A stretch of 32,194 nt of DNA from Lojkania enalia (taxonomy: Eukaryota; Ascomycota; Dothideomycetes; Pleosporales), in assembly GCA_010094045.1 (NCBI GenBank), contig ML986724.1, positions 5,411 through 37,604 of the forward strand. Reading direction: 5' to 3'. The position numbers and the translations under genes were made by a program. This document shows, in pieces, positions 20,739-28,640 of the stretch. The notes under the pieces are model-generated. The model was not told where the DNA came from and did no database searches. It saw only the letters and a program-made list of their open reading frames with translations. How positions within the stretch are numbered: position 1 is the stretch's first letter; the number at the start of each line of letters is the position of its first letter.

Positions 20739-21506
20739 TTAATCCGCGAACGGCTTAGCAATCATAGCACCTAGCCCGTCCCTCCAAGTCTTGACCCTCA
20801 GAACAGAGGGTCCAGCAGCAACTTCCTTGAGTTCTTTGGCCGGGATATTGTCGAGCTGGGCGAACACCTCGTCCTCATAGTCCTTGAGTGACATGGCCTG
20901 AAGATTCTTGGGGGCCTCATCCCTGTTTTTGACGACATACTCGGTCGCCACAAACGGTGGCACAATCTCAATGATATTGACCGGAGAGTCCTTGAGTTGC
21001 TGCCGCAGGGAGACGAGGAAGTAGTGGAGGCCCGCTTTACAAGCATTGTAGACGGGAAAGAAGGGAATTGGCACGAAAGCTAAGCCTGACGTCGTGATGA
21101 GGAAGTGGGATTCTACGTCTTCTCCGCGGGCTAGGAAGTGAGGAATCGTGTGACGTGCAATGATGGCTGCCGCGGTCAAATTGGTTGTCACTTCAAGCGT
21201 GAGGTCGGCATCAGTGCAGGAGTTGATATCTTTGACCGAGTAACGCGTTGCAATGCCGCTGTTGATCCATACCGTGTCGATGTCGGGATAGGTCGAGAAG
21301 AGCGTATCGAGGTGTTTTGGGATTGCAGCTATGTCGCTGACGTCCATTGCGTAGGTCTCGAGGTCTTCGGCCTTGAGCGCATCGAGACGAGCTTGTCGCC
21401 GGCCAGTGACAATGACTTTCTTGCCTTGGCCAAGGAGGCGCTTAGCCGCAGACTCTCCAAGACCGGAAGTGGCGCCGAGAAGGAGGATGGTGTTGAAAGG
21501 GGCCAT
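20739..21506 (-). CDS. Short-chain dehydrogenase/reductase (second)
   Basis: NAD(P)-dependent oxidoreductase with a single exon of 255 aa when started at the ATG at 21506 (MAPFNTILLLGATSGLG). A longer start at 21539 would add 11 residues in front of the nucleotide-binding strand and is less likely. Cofactor motif GATSGLG at residues 11-17; INSG in place of NNAG; catalytic Ser 140 in ITTSG; YNACK with Tyr 153 and Lys 157. All catalytic residues are present, unlike SDR1. Two closely spaced Pro-Phe motifs precede the Tyr. It resembles DltE-type classical SDRs in layout (family knowledge, not tested). It lies convergent to the PKS and 335 bp downstream of the CMD-like gene, on the same strand; membership of the cluster is likely but not proven. 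Confidence 0.85.
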   Translation of the reverse strand: MAPFNTILLLGATSGLGESAAKRLLGQGKKVIVTGRRQARLDALKAEDLETYAMDVSDIAAIPKHLDTLFSTYPDIDTVWINSGIATRYSVKDINSCTDADLTLEVTTNLTAAAIIARHTIPHFLARGEDVESHFLITTSGLAFVPIPFFPVYNACKAGLHYFLVSLRQQLKDSPVNIIEIVPPFVATEYVVKNRDEAPKNLQAMSLKDYEDEVFAQLDNIPAKELKEVAAGPSVLRVKTWRDGLGAMIAKPFAD

Positions 21507-21841
21507 TTTTGTGTTCGTGGAGCCGAATGTGCAATTCAAGAATGGTGCTTGCTGGATCTCTCAACTGAGCAATGCCATCGATCTCGAAGAGTCGCTTGTG
21601 GTCTTGAATGGAGAGCAGTCACCCCGCAGAGCTCGGGGGTACGATCCTCGTCATGTCAACATGCGATCGGTCACCAGGTTGATGCCGTCGGGAAGAAAGC
21701 ATTGCCTTTCAGTTTCAATATTGATCCCAAGATGCCGAGACGCTAACTCGGAGGCCTATGTAAACTCAAAATACCACGATAGCGAAGTTTATTGACCGAC
21801 TTTCGCGTCACTATGCACCCGGACTCCGAGAATTTGAAATC
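21507..21841 (-). promoter_or_regulatory. Intergenic promoter of SDR2
   Basis: 335 bp between the CMD-like stop and the SDR2 ATG. It contains CCGTCGGGAAG at about 21687-21697, again a GTCGG core. No clear TATA box. Confidence 0.35.
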
Positions 21842-22405
21842 TCACTCCTCCTTCACTACCAGCCCCTCTTCCTTGCCTCCCACCGGGGCATCAACCGCAT
21901 TCGCAATTATGGAAGCTCCGATATGCATTCCAACGAGATGGATGATTCCGATAGTGCCATCCTTCCCCAAAGCCTCAATACACTCCTCCCAGTCCTTCTG
22001 GGGCAGTGACCCCGGCACAGCTACCAAATACGTAACAGCATCATACGCAGCGCTTCCCGCCCTCGTCAGATGTTCCGGTTTCTTCCCGTCGATAATCGAC
22101 TGCACTTGTTCAGGCGCCAAAGCTTTGATCTGGCTGGGATTGGATAGCCAACCTATTTCTCCTTGAGCTCCATAGTGCGCTGCTACTGTTAACTTTGTTG
22201 TTTCTTTCGCTTCGGCTGGGACGGGGAGAGTGGAGATTTCTTTGTCGAGGTGGGCGTATGCAGATGTGATTGGGCTGTCGTCTTGAATTAGGTATGGGAA
22301 GCCACCGAGCCAGAGGGCAGTTAATGTTGCCTTTTTGGCGTCTTTCTGGGCGGAAGATAGCCATCGGATGTAGCGATCGAAGCGGGAGTTTTTTGCCTGG
22401 GGCAT
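21842..22405 (-). CDS. Carboxymuconolactone decarboxylase/AhpD-like protein (copy 1)
   Basis: Small, probably helical protein of 187 aa, single exon. The true ATG is at 22405 (MPQAKNSRF); the frame opens a little upstream only through a TTG. Similar in layout to the CMD/alkylhydroperoxidase-D fold: a helix ending in VAAHYGAQGE, a spacer, then an AAYDAVTYL..PGSLPQKDWEECIEALG segment that matches the second copy at 24912 (VAYDVTAHL..PGPLPDELWDECIEAVG). The CxxC pair of true AhpD peroxidases is absent, so a redox role like AhpD's is unlikely. The His 77-x5-Glu 83 pair is kept in both copies and may be functional. Inferred role: ring-opening, decarboxylation or isomerisation of an oxidised polyketide. 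Minus-strand TATATAA at 22543-22549 lies about 140 bp upstream. Confidence 0.8.
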   Translation of the reverse strand: MPQAKNSRFDRYIRWLSSAQKDAKKATLTALWLGGFPYLIQDDSPITSAYAHLDKEISTLPVPAEAKETTKLTVAAHYGAQGEIGWLSNPSQIKALAPEQVQSIIDGKKPEHLTRAGSAAYDAVTYLVAVPGSLPQKDWEECIEALGKDGTIGIIHLVGMHIGASIIANAVDAPVGGKEEGLVVKEE

Positions 22406-23064
22406 TGCGGCTGCCAAATTAATTGTGAATTGCTAATGTTGGCTGTTGTCGTTTCTTTCAGAGTGACCCCGGTGGCTCTGAGCTCGTACTATGTCTGTCT
22501 TATCATATGGTGCCACGCTCTGCAGACTCCAAGAGTTGGCCGTTATATATGCCGAGCCCCGAGCGTCGGTGATACTGCAACCGCAATTTTGATGACTGAG
22601 AAATAATGACCGCTTACGTCTCGATTAAGTAGGAATACCTCGACCCAGTGCTAGAGGCTCCCTTCACATCGGTATCAGTGCGACGGAGTGTCGTTTAATG
22701 GAAATCAGGAGCGACGTCATTATAGCAGCAGTTGCGGTTTCACAGAGTACATAGATTTTGGGTGTTTTAGGGAACTGGAGGAGTCAAGTTGAAGAAAAGT
22801 TCACATCTGACAGCTATATGTGTTCTTTCACTCATGAATACACGCTCACTTTGGTGGGTCGAAGCTCGAGCCCGCATGCGTACCTTGTGGGTTGAGGCGC
22901 CTGCACACCTCGCTTCCTTTGCTGGTCTCCAAGTTGATAACGCTGAGTCAACAGTCACATCCACCAAAATGTACGAGAGGGGCACTACACGCTCAAGACT
23001 ACCGCTCTCACACCATCTTGTTCTTTAATCCAGCCAACAGACAGTGCGATCAGTCCAGCCCTCA
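22406..23064. other. Intergenic region: CMD-like promoter and monooxygenase 2 3' flank
   Basis: 659 bp. On the minus strand TATATAA (22543-22549) fits a promoter for the CMD-like gene; GCGTCGG lies near 22562. Short plus-strand frames at 22789 and 22892 show no family content. Nothing else identified. Confidence 0.5.
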
Positions 23065-24471
23065 TCAAGAATCTTCCCCTCGTTCCTTCATTGCTTGCTC
23101 TGCCACTTCTATGCAGTCATATGCCCACATCCAATCCACGACGGCGGGCGGACTCACTAGCACCTGTCAGTGGCGCGTTTCAAGGCCAAGACGACGCTCC
23201 AAACTTACATTCGGGTAACTGATCTGGGGGCAGGACGCCTCTCACAGCCGCCTGTAGCTGGGGTGAAACCTCGAAAGCAGTAGTGTCGCGGCGCGACAGG
23301 TAGACCATGGCGCTAGCTCTCGGCTTGCGCAACTTCTCCCAGATTTCCAAGCGGGATTCGATTTGCTGAGGTCGATGGACATTCCTCAAGACTACGCCCA
23401 AGACGGCCGCGTCCTCCATCGCGCTGGCAGCTCCCTGACCATACGAGGGCATCATGGGATGGCAAGCGTCGCCGAGAAGGACAAGCCTGTTCTTGTGGAA
23501 TTGGGGTAGCGGCTCGCGGTGAGCTGTCTTGCGCAGGTAAAACGAATCTTCCGGTGCGGCTCGAATCAATTGTGGGATGGGCTCTTTGTATGTCGAGAGA
23601 CATTCAAGCGCTAGCTGGCGGATCTCTTCGTTGGTCCAGATCTTGGTGTCGTCGACATGGCGGTAGACGTAGACGCCAAAGTTCTGAATCTCATCACTGT
23701 AGCGGCATCGTCTTGTTAATACTACCATGCAACTCATTGCCTCACAGTTTCGATGCGCACTTACCTTCGGCAGGCCGAGCGAAAGAGGCCGACTGATTTG
23801 TCCTCACCAAAATAGTAGCTCATCCGCCACGGGCTACCTTTGACCATGTTCATACAGGCTGGGTGGTCTTGCAGGTCCTTGGACGCAAAGACAAATCGAA
23901 TGCTGGCTGCCTTTGGCATCTCTGCTGGCCGCTCTTCTCCCACAACTGCAGCGTGAGCTCTTGACCGCACACCATCTGCGGCGATGACCAGGTCCGCGGT
24001 GTGCACCTGGCCAGCGACAGTCGACACGCTTCCCGCGACGGCGTCGAACGACTTCACTTGCACGCCCTCGATAATCTTCACCGGCACGCCTGTTCCTTCA
24101 GTCGAGACTGCCTGATTCCACAAGGCGCGGTGCAGATCGGCTCGATGGATGAATCCGCTGGGGGCTCCGTAGCGCTCTTCGACGGTTCCTGGCGGCGGAA
24201 CCCACAACGATCTCCAGGCAGGCGTCGCAGGATCCACGTCTCCTACGAAGCCGTCGATGCCCAGCCATGGCGTGAAACCCGTCTTGTTGAGGTCGACACC
24301 CAGTTTGCGAAGGATTTTGGAGGCATTGGGCGTCGAGCTCAGAGCATATCCGTCTTCTGTCTTGTTGACGGCGCGCTCGAGAATAAGCACTCTGTGGCCG
24401 CTACAGCGAAGCGCGATTGCAGCCGTGAGTCCACCAATGCCGGCGCCCACGATGATGATGTCCAAGGGCAT
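23065..24471 (-). CDS. FAD-dependent monooxygenase, salicylate-hydroxylase-like (copy 2)
   Basis: Second group A flavoprotein hydroxylase. Exons on minus: 24471-23765, 23711-23209 and 23156-23065, giving 433 aa. Intron 1 (53 bp, GTAAGT..AACAAG) and intron 2 (52 bp, GTAAGT..GCTAG) were chosen because they keep frame and restore the C-terminal VVDWMWAYD, a typical family ending. An earlier acceptor (CTGACAG) for intron 2 would shift frame. Motifs: VGAGIGG at residues 8-14, AADGVRSR at 164-171, LLGDACHPMMPSYGQG at 314-329. The start MPLDIIIVGAGIGG is typical, but the frame stays open to an ATG at 24633, which would add 54 residues with a hydrophobic stretch. It is not a close duplicate of copy 1. 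Divergent from the second CMD-like gene. Confidence 0.9.
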
Positions 24472-24695
24472 AATGCGACGAATGCGACGAGCTGTGTCCC
24501 TGCCGACAACGGCTGAGGCTTCATGTAAGCTTTGGATCGTCCCGTCCGCCTTCAGTCCTATCAAATGCAGTGCCAAAACGGGAAGTGTCACCAACGCAGC
24601 CAGCGGTGCGCCAGTCATAGTGCTGGGCTGCACATGTCGGGGAGCACCGACGCCCAGGGTTAGGGCGGCCTTCCTCCATCGGGCTGCTCGGTGTT

Positions 24696-24794
24696 GCGAT
24701 ATCTATGTGTCGGGGAGTTGTCGCAATATGTGTGTCGGGGAGTTGTTGCAATATGTGTGTCGGGGAGTCGCAATATATATGTCGGGGGAGTTGT
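24696..24794. repeat. Minisatellite, four units of 22-27 bp
   Basis: Units start at 24696, 24723, 24748 and 24770, each of the form GC(A/G)ATAT...GTCGGGGAG followed by TTGTC, TTGTT, TC or TTGT. Units 2 and 3 share GCAATATGTGTGTCGGGGAG exactly. Units differ mainly in the T/TG spacing. Confidence 0.9.
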
Positions 24795-24800
24795 GAAGTC

Positions 24801-24833
24801 GGGGGGTTGGGAGTCGGGAGTCGGGAGTCGGGG
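24801..24833 (+). other. Potential G-quadruplex block
   Basis: Five G-runs (6, 3, 3, 3 and 4 Gs) on the plus strand separated by loops TT, AGTC, AGTC and AGTC. This satisfies the usual G3+ N1-7 rule. It lies about 80 bp before the CMD-like ATG (24912), directly after the minisatellite. Confidence 0.75.
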
Positions 24834-24911
24834 CTCGGCCGAGCTGGAAGTGTTAACAGGCCCTACCTGGGTACCTGGCAACTATTGCCAGGTAGCAGCA
24901 CCATCACCATC

Positions 24912-25542
24912 ATGTCGCGAATCCCCCCAACACCGCGCCACGAGCTCGACGCCGAGCAACAGAAGGTGCATGACCACTTTGCAGCATTCACTTCGCGGGC
25001 ATATGGCGCAAATGGAGAAACCTTCACCTACCAGGACGACCGGGGCGCCTTCATCGGCGGCTTCCCGCTGTACGTGCAGCATCCGCGAATCGCCTTTGCG
25101 CACAACCAGCTCGCCGTCGCCATCAGCCGCATCGCCATTCCCGAGCGCGTCAGGAACATCGTGACGCTGGCTGTCGCGGGGCATTTCCAAGCTGCCAGTG
25201 AGATGTCAAGCCAGGGCAAGCGGTAAGCGAGGACGTGTAACCCTCCCTAAGGCCGTCGCTAATCCCAGTGGCAGATACGTCAAGAAGGGCATCTTGACGG
25301 CTGAGGAGGCGCAGGCCTTGATGGCGGGGAACAAGCCCGATTCGCCGGCCGGTGCGTGCAGCGTGGCCTATGATGTTACCGCCCACCTCCTCTCCACGCC
25401 AGGCCCGCTGCCGGATGAGTTGTGGGATGAGTGCATAGAGGCAGTGGGCGAGGAGGCTTTCTTTGGCCTTCTCCATGCTCTTGCCTTTTACGCCTGGCTG
25501 TGTGTCGGAGTCAATGCCCTCGATGTTCCGGTCCCCGCTTAA
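24912..25542 (+). CDS. Carboxymuconolactone decarboxylase/AhpD-like protein (copy 2)
   Basis: 192 aa from two exons, 24912-25222 and 25275-25542. Intron 52 bp (GTAAGC..GGCAG); an acceptor 6 bp earlier (CCCAG at 25268) also keeps frame and would add two residues. The N-terminal half (RGAFIGGFPLYVQHPRIA, then LAVAGHFQAASE) is the usual opening of the fungal CMD-like family. The C-terminal half aligns with copy 1 (AYD..., PGPLPDELWDECIEAVG). His 91-x5-Glu 97 is kept as in copy 1; no CxxC. The N-terminal halves of the two copies differ clearly, so this is not a recent duplication. Divergent from monooxygenase 2; the pair may act in successive steps (oxidation, then ring rearrangement), which is inference. 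Confidence 0.82.
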
Positions 25543-25839
25543 ATACGTCTCTCGAACCATGTTTGCTCACAGTAGAACGGCGTGCACTCAAGGAGGTCAT
25601 CTCTGCTAATTTCGATATGTTCCTTGCAGTACTTCGTGCACGGTAGTGTAGCAATGTATCGTAATTCCTGGGGTTATTGAGTTTTGTGCTACAGGGTTGG
25701 GTTGATATCGTAACTGATCGATTTGCAATGCAGACCCCTCCAGGGCTGTCTGTCAGCACCTGAGCAGCTGCCTTAGTAGGTACAGTACTAAGACATTAGT
25801 CTCCCGACACCTTGTATATTTCTGATTTTCTCAATATTA
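25543..25839. other. Spacer at the cluster's right border
   Basis: 3' flank of the CMD-like gene grading into AT-rich DNA. A minus-strand frame at 25511-25759 has no recognisable content. Nothing else seen. Confidence 0.4.
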
Positions 25840-26430
25840 TCTACTCAATATTTTGTCTGCCGCCCCCTAGCTTTGCGTACGGCTTTAAGACGCCTTAGCA
25901 TTGATTCTATGAGCTTGTTAATTAAATCCTGATCGATCTCGCGCTAAGCATGGCATGCTGCGTCGCAAAAGGCATCGCGAGCCTCCCTCGAGTAGCCCAT
26001 TTTATCAAGATCTGGGTACAGCTTATATATTTTCTGCTTCAGTGCGAGCCAGAGATGCTTAATAGGGTTTAGATTAGGTGAGTGGGGCGGCTATTTAAGC
26101 ACCTTAATGTTCTTGCGGGTAAGAAACTTAGTAGGCTCTTAGTAGTATAGATAGGCGCATTATCCATTATAAATATATCGGCATCTTTCTAATCGTTGAG
26201 TAGTCCATTTTATAGAGCTGCGATAAAGGAGCTAGTAGTATAGCTACTCTTTTTGCTATAATCTCTCCGCATTTCTATAAGCTCAGATCGTCCTCCGTAC
26301 TAAATCGCCGCCCAGAATATCTAGCTAAACTGGTAAGTACTAGTCTTCTCATCAATCTTATTATAATCCCACTTCTGTGATGGCGTATAAAATACCTATA
26401 CCCTTCCTTTACCCTTACTATACTATATTA
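25840..26430 (-). pseudogene. Tc1/mariner-type transposase relic (C-terminal DDE part)
   Basis: Minus strand. A single frame, interrupted by TAG/TAA where Gln or Trp would stand, shows the DDE_3 layout: IFIMDNAPIYT (about 26150-26185, second catalytic Asp), then PPHSPNLNPIKHLW (about 26045-26095, with N-L-N-P-I-K for canonical D-L-N-P-I-E), then a basic helical tail. The catalytic Glu is Lys here (G-to-A), so it is dead. Only the catalytic part is recognisable; the N-terminal DNA-binding part is missing or unreadable. Confidence 0.8.
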
Positions 26431-26472
26431 AGTACTTATTAGAGTATTTAACTTGCTTAAAATTATAATTAT

Positions 26473-26677
26473 TGTGATAAGAGGCGAATCTTGTCTCAGG
26501 GAGGGAGATGAGGAGCTGAACTGGTTAATTGAGGATGGCTAGCGGGCCATATTTATGTACATGAAAAAGGGGTATATCAGCTAATATCCAGCGTAATATC
26601 CGGCGTAATATCGACCGTAATATTGTCCGTCGATATCCGATACAGCTCGGCAGACTAGCCAAAATCCCTATAACACA
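26473..26677 (-). mobile_element. Probable LTR (205 bp) with adjoining polypurine tract
   Basis: On the minus strand it reads TGTGTTATAGGGA... to ...TTATCACA, with TG..CA ends. Directly upstream on that strand is AAAGCTGGGGGGG (26678-26690), a good polypurine tract, so this would be a 3' LTR of an element lying to its right. Its sequence is unlike the 213-bp LTR at 27109. It contains AATATC.G(C/A)CG(T/G) repeats. No target-site duplication found. Confidence 0.5.
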
Positions 26678-26690
26678 CCCCCCCAGCTTT

Positions 26691-27108
26691 AACTGTGAAG
26701 GAGAAGCTGCGTCGAAAAAATAAAGGTAGATGCTATACCAAAAAAGGTAAATTATATAGAGTAATTGGTGTTAGAGCTAAGTGCGCTTGTAGAAATATCA
26801 ATTTAATGTAATATAGGGCGAGTTATAATTAATTTAGATCACCCCCTAAGATTCTTGTTAGTAATCGATTTATTTGGCAATAGAAATTCCTGAGATTCGA
26901 TTCTAGCTAAAATATCTTCCATTTTCAGTTGTTTAATAAACCTTTAGTATTATTGCAGCTACAGAACTTTTATAAAGCTGTTAGCTAGTATTAGATTTAT
27001 TGGTGTAAGGGTATATATACTATTCTACACCCATGATCAGCGATATTAATCATTCGTACCTTTTAGTTCCAGTAGTATAGTAGTATAGAGCCGTGCTTCT
27101 AATATTAA
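26691..27108 (-). mobile_element. Short internal piece of a copia-like element with degenerate primer-binding site
   Basis: Read on the minus strand immediately after the 213-bp LTR: TTAATATTAGAAGC. This equals the initiator-Met primer site TTGGTATCAGAAGC after three RIP-type changes (G to A twice, C to T once). A 27-codon frame (MEDILARIES...) follows. The interval is only about 420 bp, so nearly all coding sequence is gone. The flanking LTRs differ, so it is a deletion derivative or a composite of two elements. Confidence 0.5.
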
Positions 27109-27321
27109 TGTAATATCTTATAGCTTTGAGTTACGGGTTAATGATATAGAGTCACCTGACCTAGGGTTGAAATAGCCGAATCGCACCCTGCAGGGATAGC
27201 AGCAATTCGTCTCTCTTTTATCAGCTATCTCTTTTCTAAGAGAACTGAATATACGAACATTTTAGCCCTGCTACTCTATCTATTGTTGCTACGCTGTAAT
27301 CTATTATACTAGCCTATTACA
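27109..27321 (+). mobile_element. 213-bp LTR, RIPped copy of the solo LTR at 11280
   Basis: TGTAATA...TATTACA, exactly 213 bp, 204/213 identical by hand count to the reverse complement of 11280-11492. All nine differences are C-to-T or G-to-A in this copy; eight of them turn CA to TA or TG to TA. The flanks ATTAA and TTCGA do not match, so no target-site duplication is left, in keeping with this being one end of a larger element. Strand is given for the TGTAATATC reading; the primer-site evidence on its left suggests the element itself may point the other way. Confidence 0.88.
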
Positions 27322-27782
27322 TTCGAATCGCTCTCACTCTTTAGAGCAGCCCAGCAGCAATTTCCGACACTATAAATACGTCTCCTACCCCTCTCAGCCC
27401 AACAGCCGGCTTAGCCGGGCGTGTAAGGACTCCAACGTCCAGTAATAGGCGAGATGCTAACCTTAGAGCTAGCGAGGGACTTATTTAGCTGGAAGAGTAG
27501 ACTAGAGCGAATGTTTGTTGAATATCTAAAGAATTATAGAGTCGCGGTACTATCCGGCGCTCTCTAGCCTAGAGTAGTATAGAGTAGGATACGGATGCCG
27601 AAGACTTAGAAAGACTATAATAATAGATATAAGGTAAACAAAATTAGAAGGATCTTAAATAGCTATAGGAGATAAAGTAATAATATAAAGTAGGTAATAT
27701 CTCTATAATTAATTTAGCTATTATTATACTAGAGGGAGTACAGCTACTGTAAACTACTTCTACCTAAACTAACCTTCCTCGC
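27322..27782. other. Less AT-rich leader between LTR and gypsy gag relic
   Basis: About 460 bp with better base balance than the sequence on its right. It contains a TATAAATA at about 27371 and the near-palindrome CCGGCTTAGCCGG at 27408-27420. Could be the LTR or leader of the gypsy element to the right; no gene seen. Confidence 0.35.
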
Positions 27783-28640
27783 CTTAAACCTCCTTATACT
27801 TATAAGAAGAAGGATTATATAGACTATAACTAATAAGTCTAAGACTATAAAAAGTATTTTATCTAGTTACTAGTAAACTTTTAGATAGAAAGGTAGAAAG
27901 TTACTTTTATTTCTAGGTATATTTTAGAGTCTTTAAAGACTTTATAGGAGATATATAAAACTATAGAGTACTAAAAGAATATATATTAGATTTTTATATA
28001 AAATATCTTAAAAGTAAAGATACTAAATATATTAGAAACTCTATTAAAATAAAGATAAAAAACTTTTAATACCTTAAAAAGGTATAGATAAAAGATAGAC
28101 TAGTCTTCAACTAACTTATTAAACTATATAAGACCTCTATAAAAAGAAGTTAAAAAGATAAATAAAGACTATATAGTAAACGAGTTTATTTTAGCTTTAT
28201 TTAAGTTAATAAGGAGAGATTTAGATCTCCTCCTAAAACTACAGCTTTAGATACTACTAGAGGTAGAAGAATATATAAATATAGTTTTTAGGTGTTACTA
28301 AAAGCTTTATAAAGAGTAAAAGAGGCGTAATATAGGTAATTATAAGAGGCGAGGGTCTAATACTTTAAGGGAGAGTAATAGTACTCTAAAGAAGGCTAGA
28401 AAGGGCTAGAAACTCTTAAAAAGGTCTAGAAAAGATAATATCTATTTAAAGTAGCCTTCTATTATATATTAGATATATAGAAAGAAAGATTATAAATTTT
28501 CTAACTATTTCTAAAAGAAAGAGAAGTTTAAAAGAGTTTCTAAATAGAAGTTAGAAAAAGGTAAGAGTTAGAAGGACTAAGCTTCTTTTTTCTAGCCTAT
28601 ATTAAACTCTTTAGAAAAAGTAAAGAGCTAGAGAAATTAT
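27783..28640 (+). pseudogene. RIP-degraded Ty3/gypsy gag relic
   Basis: Plus strand. With TAG/TAA read as former Gln, long stretches give a gag-like helical, charged protein: LKPPYTYKKKDYIDY near the start, a Q-rich middle, then a Lys/Arg-rich tail where a zinc knuckle would be expected but is not recognisable. Very low GC and dense in-frame stops. Assignment rests on its layout and on the gypsy reverse transcriptase 3 kb downstream. Confidence 0.5.

Larger units (their letters stand above)
24472..24911. promoter_or_regulatory. Shared promoter of monooxygenase 2 and CMD-like copy 2
   Basis: 440 bp between two divergent ATGs. It holds five TGTCGGGG words (first at 24635), four of them within a 22-27-bp minisatellite at 24696-24794, and a G-run block at 24801-24833. 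The unusual repeat content could affect transcription of both genes. Confidence 0.5.

Noticed and set aside
23157..23208. Monooxygenase 2 ending at the stop at 23180, or using the CTGACAG acceptor
   Set aside because: The first lacks the family C-terminus and the second shifts frame. The GCTAG acceptor restores VVDWMWAYD.
24691..25164. Plus-strand frames across the minisatellite (repetitive CVGE-type peptides)
   Set aside because: The apparent protein repeats come from the DNA minisatellite and run out of frame with the CMD-like gene.
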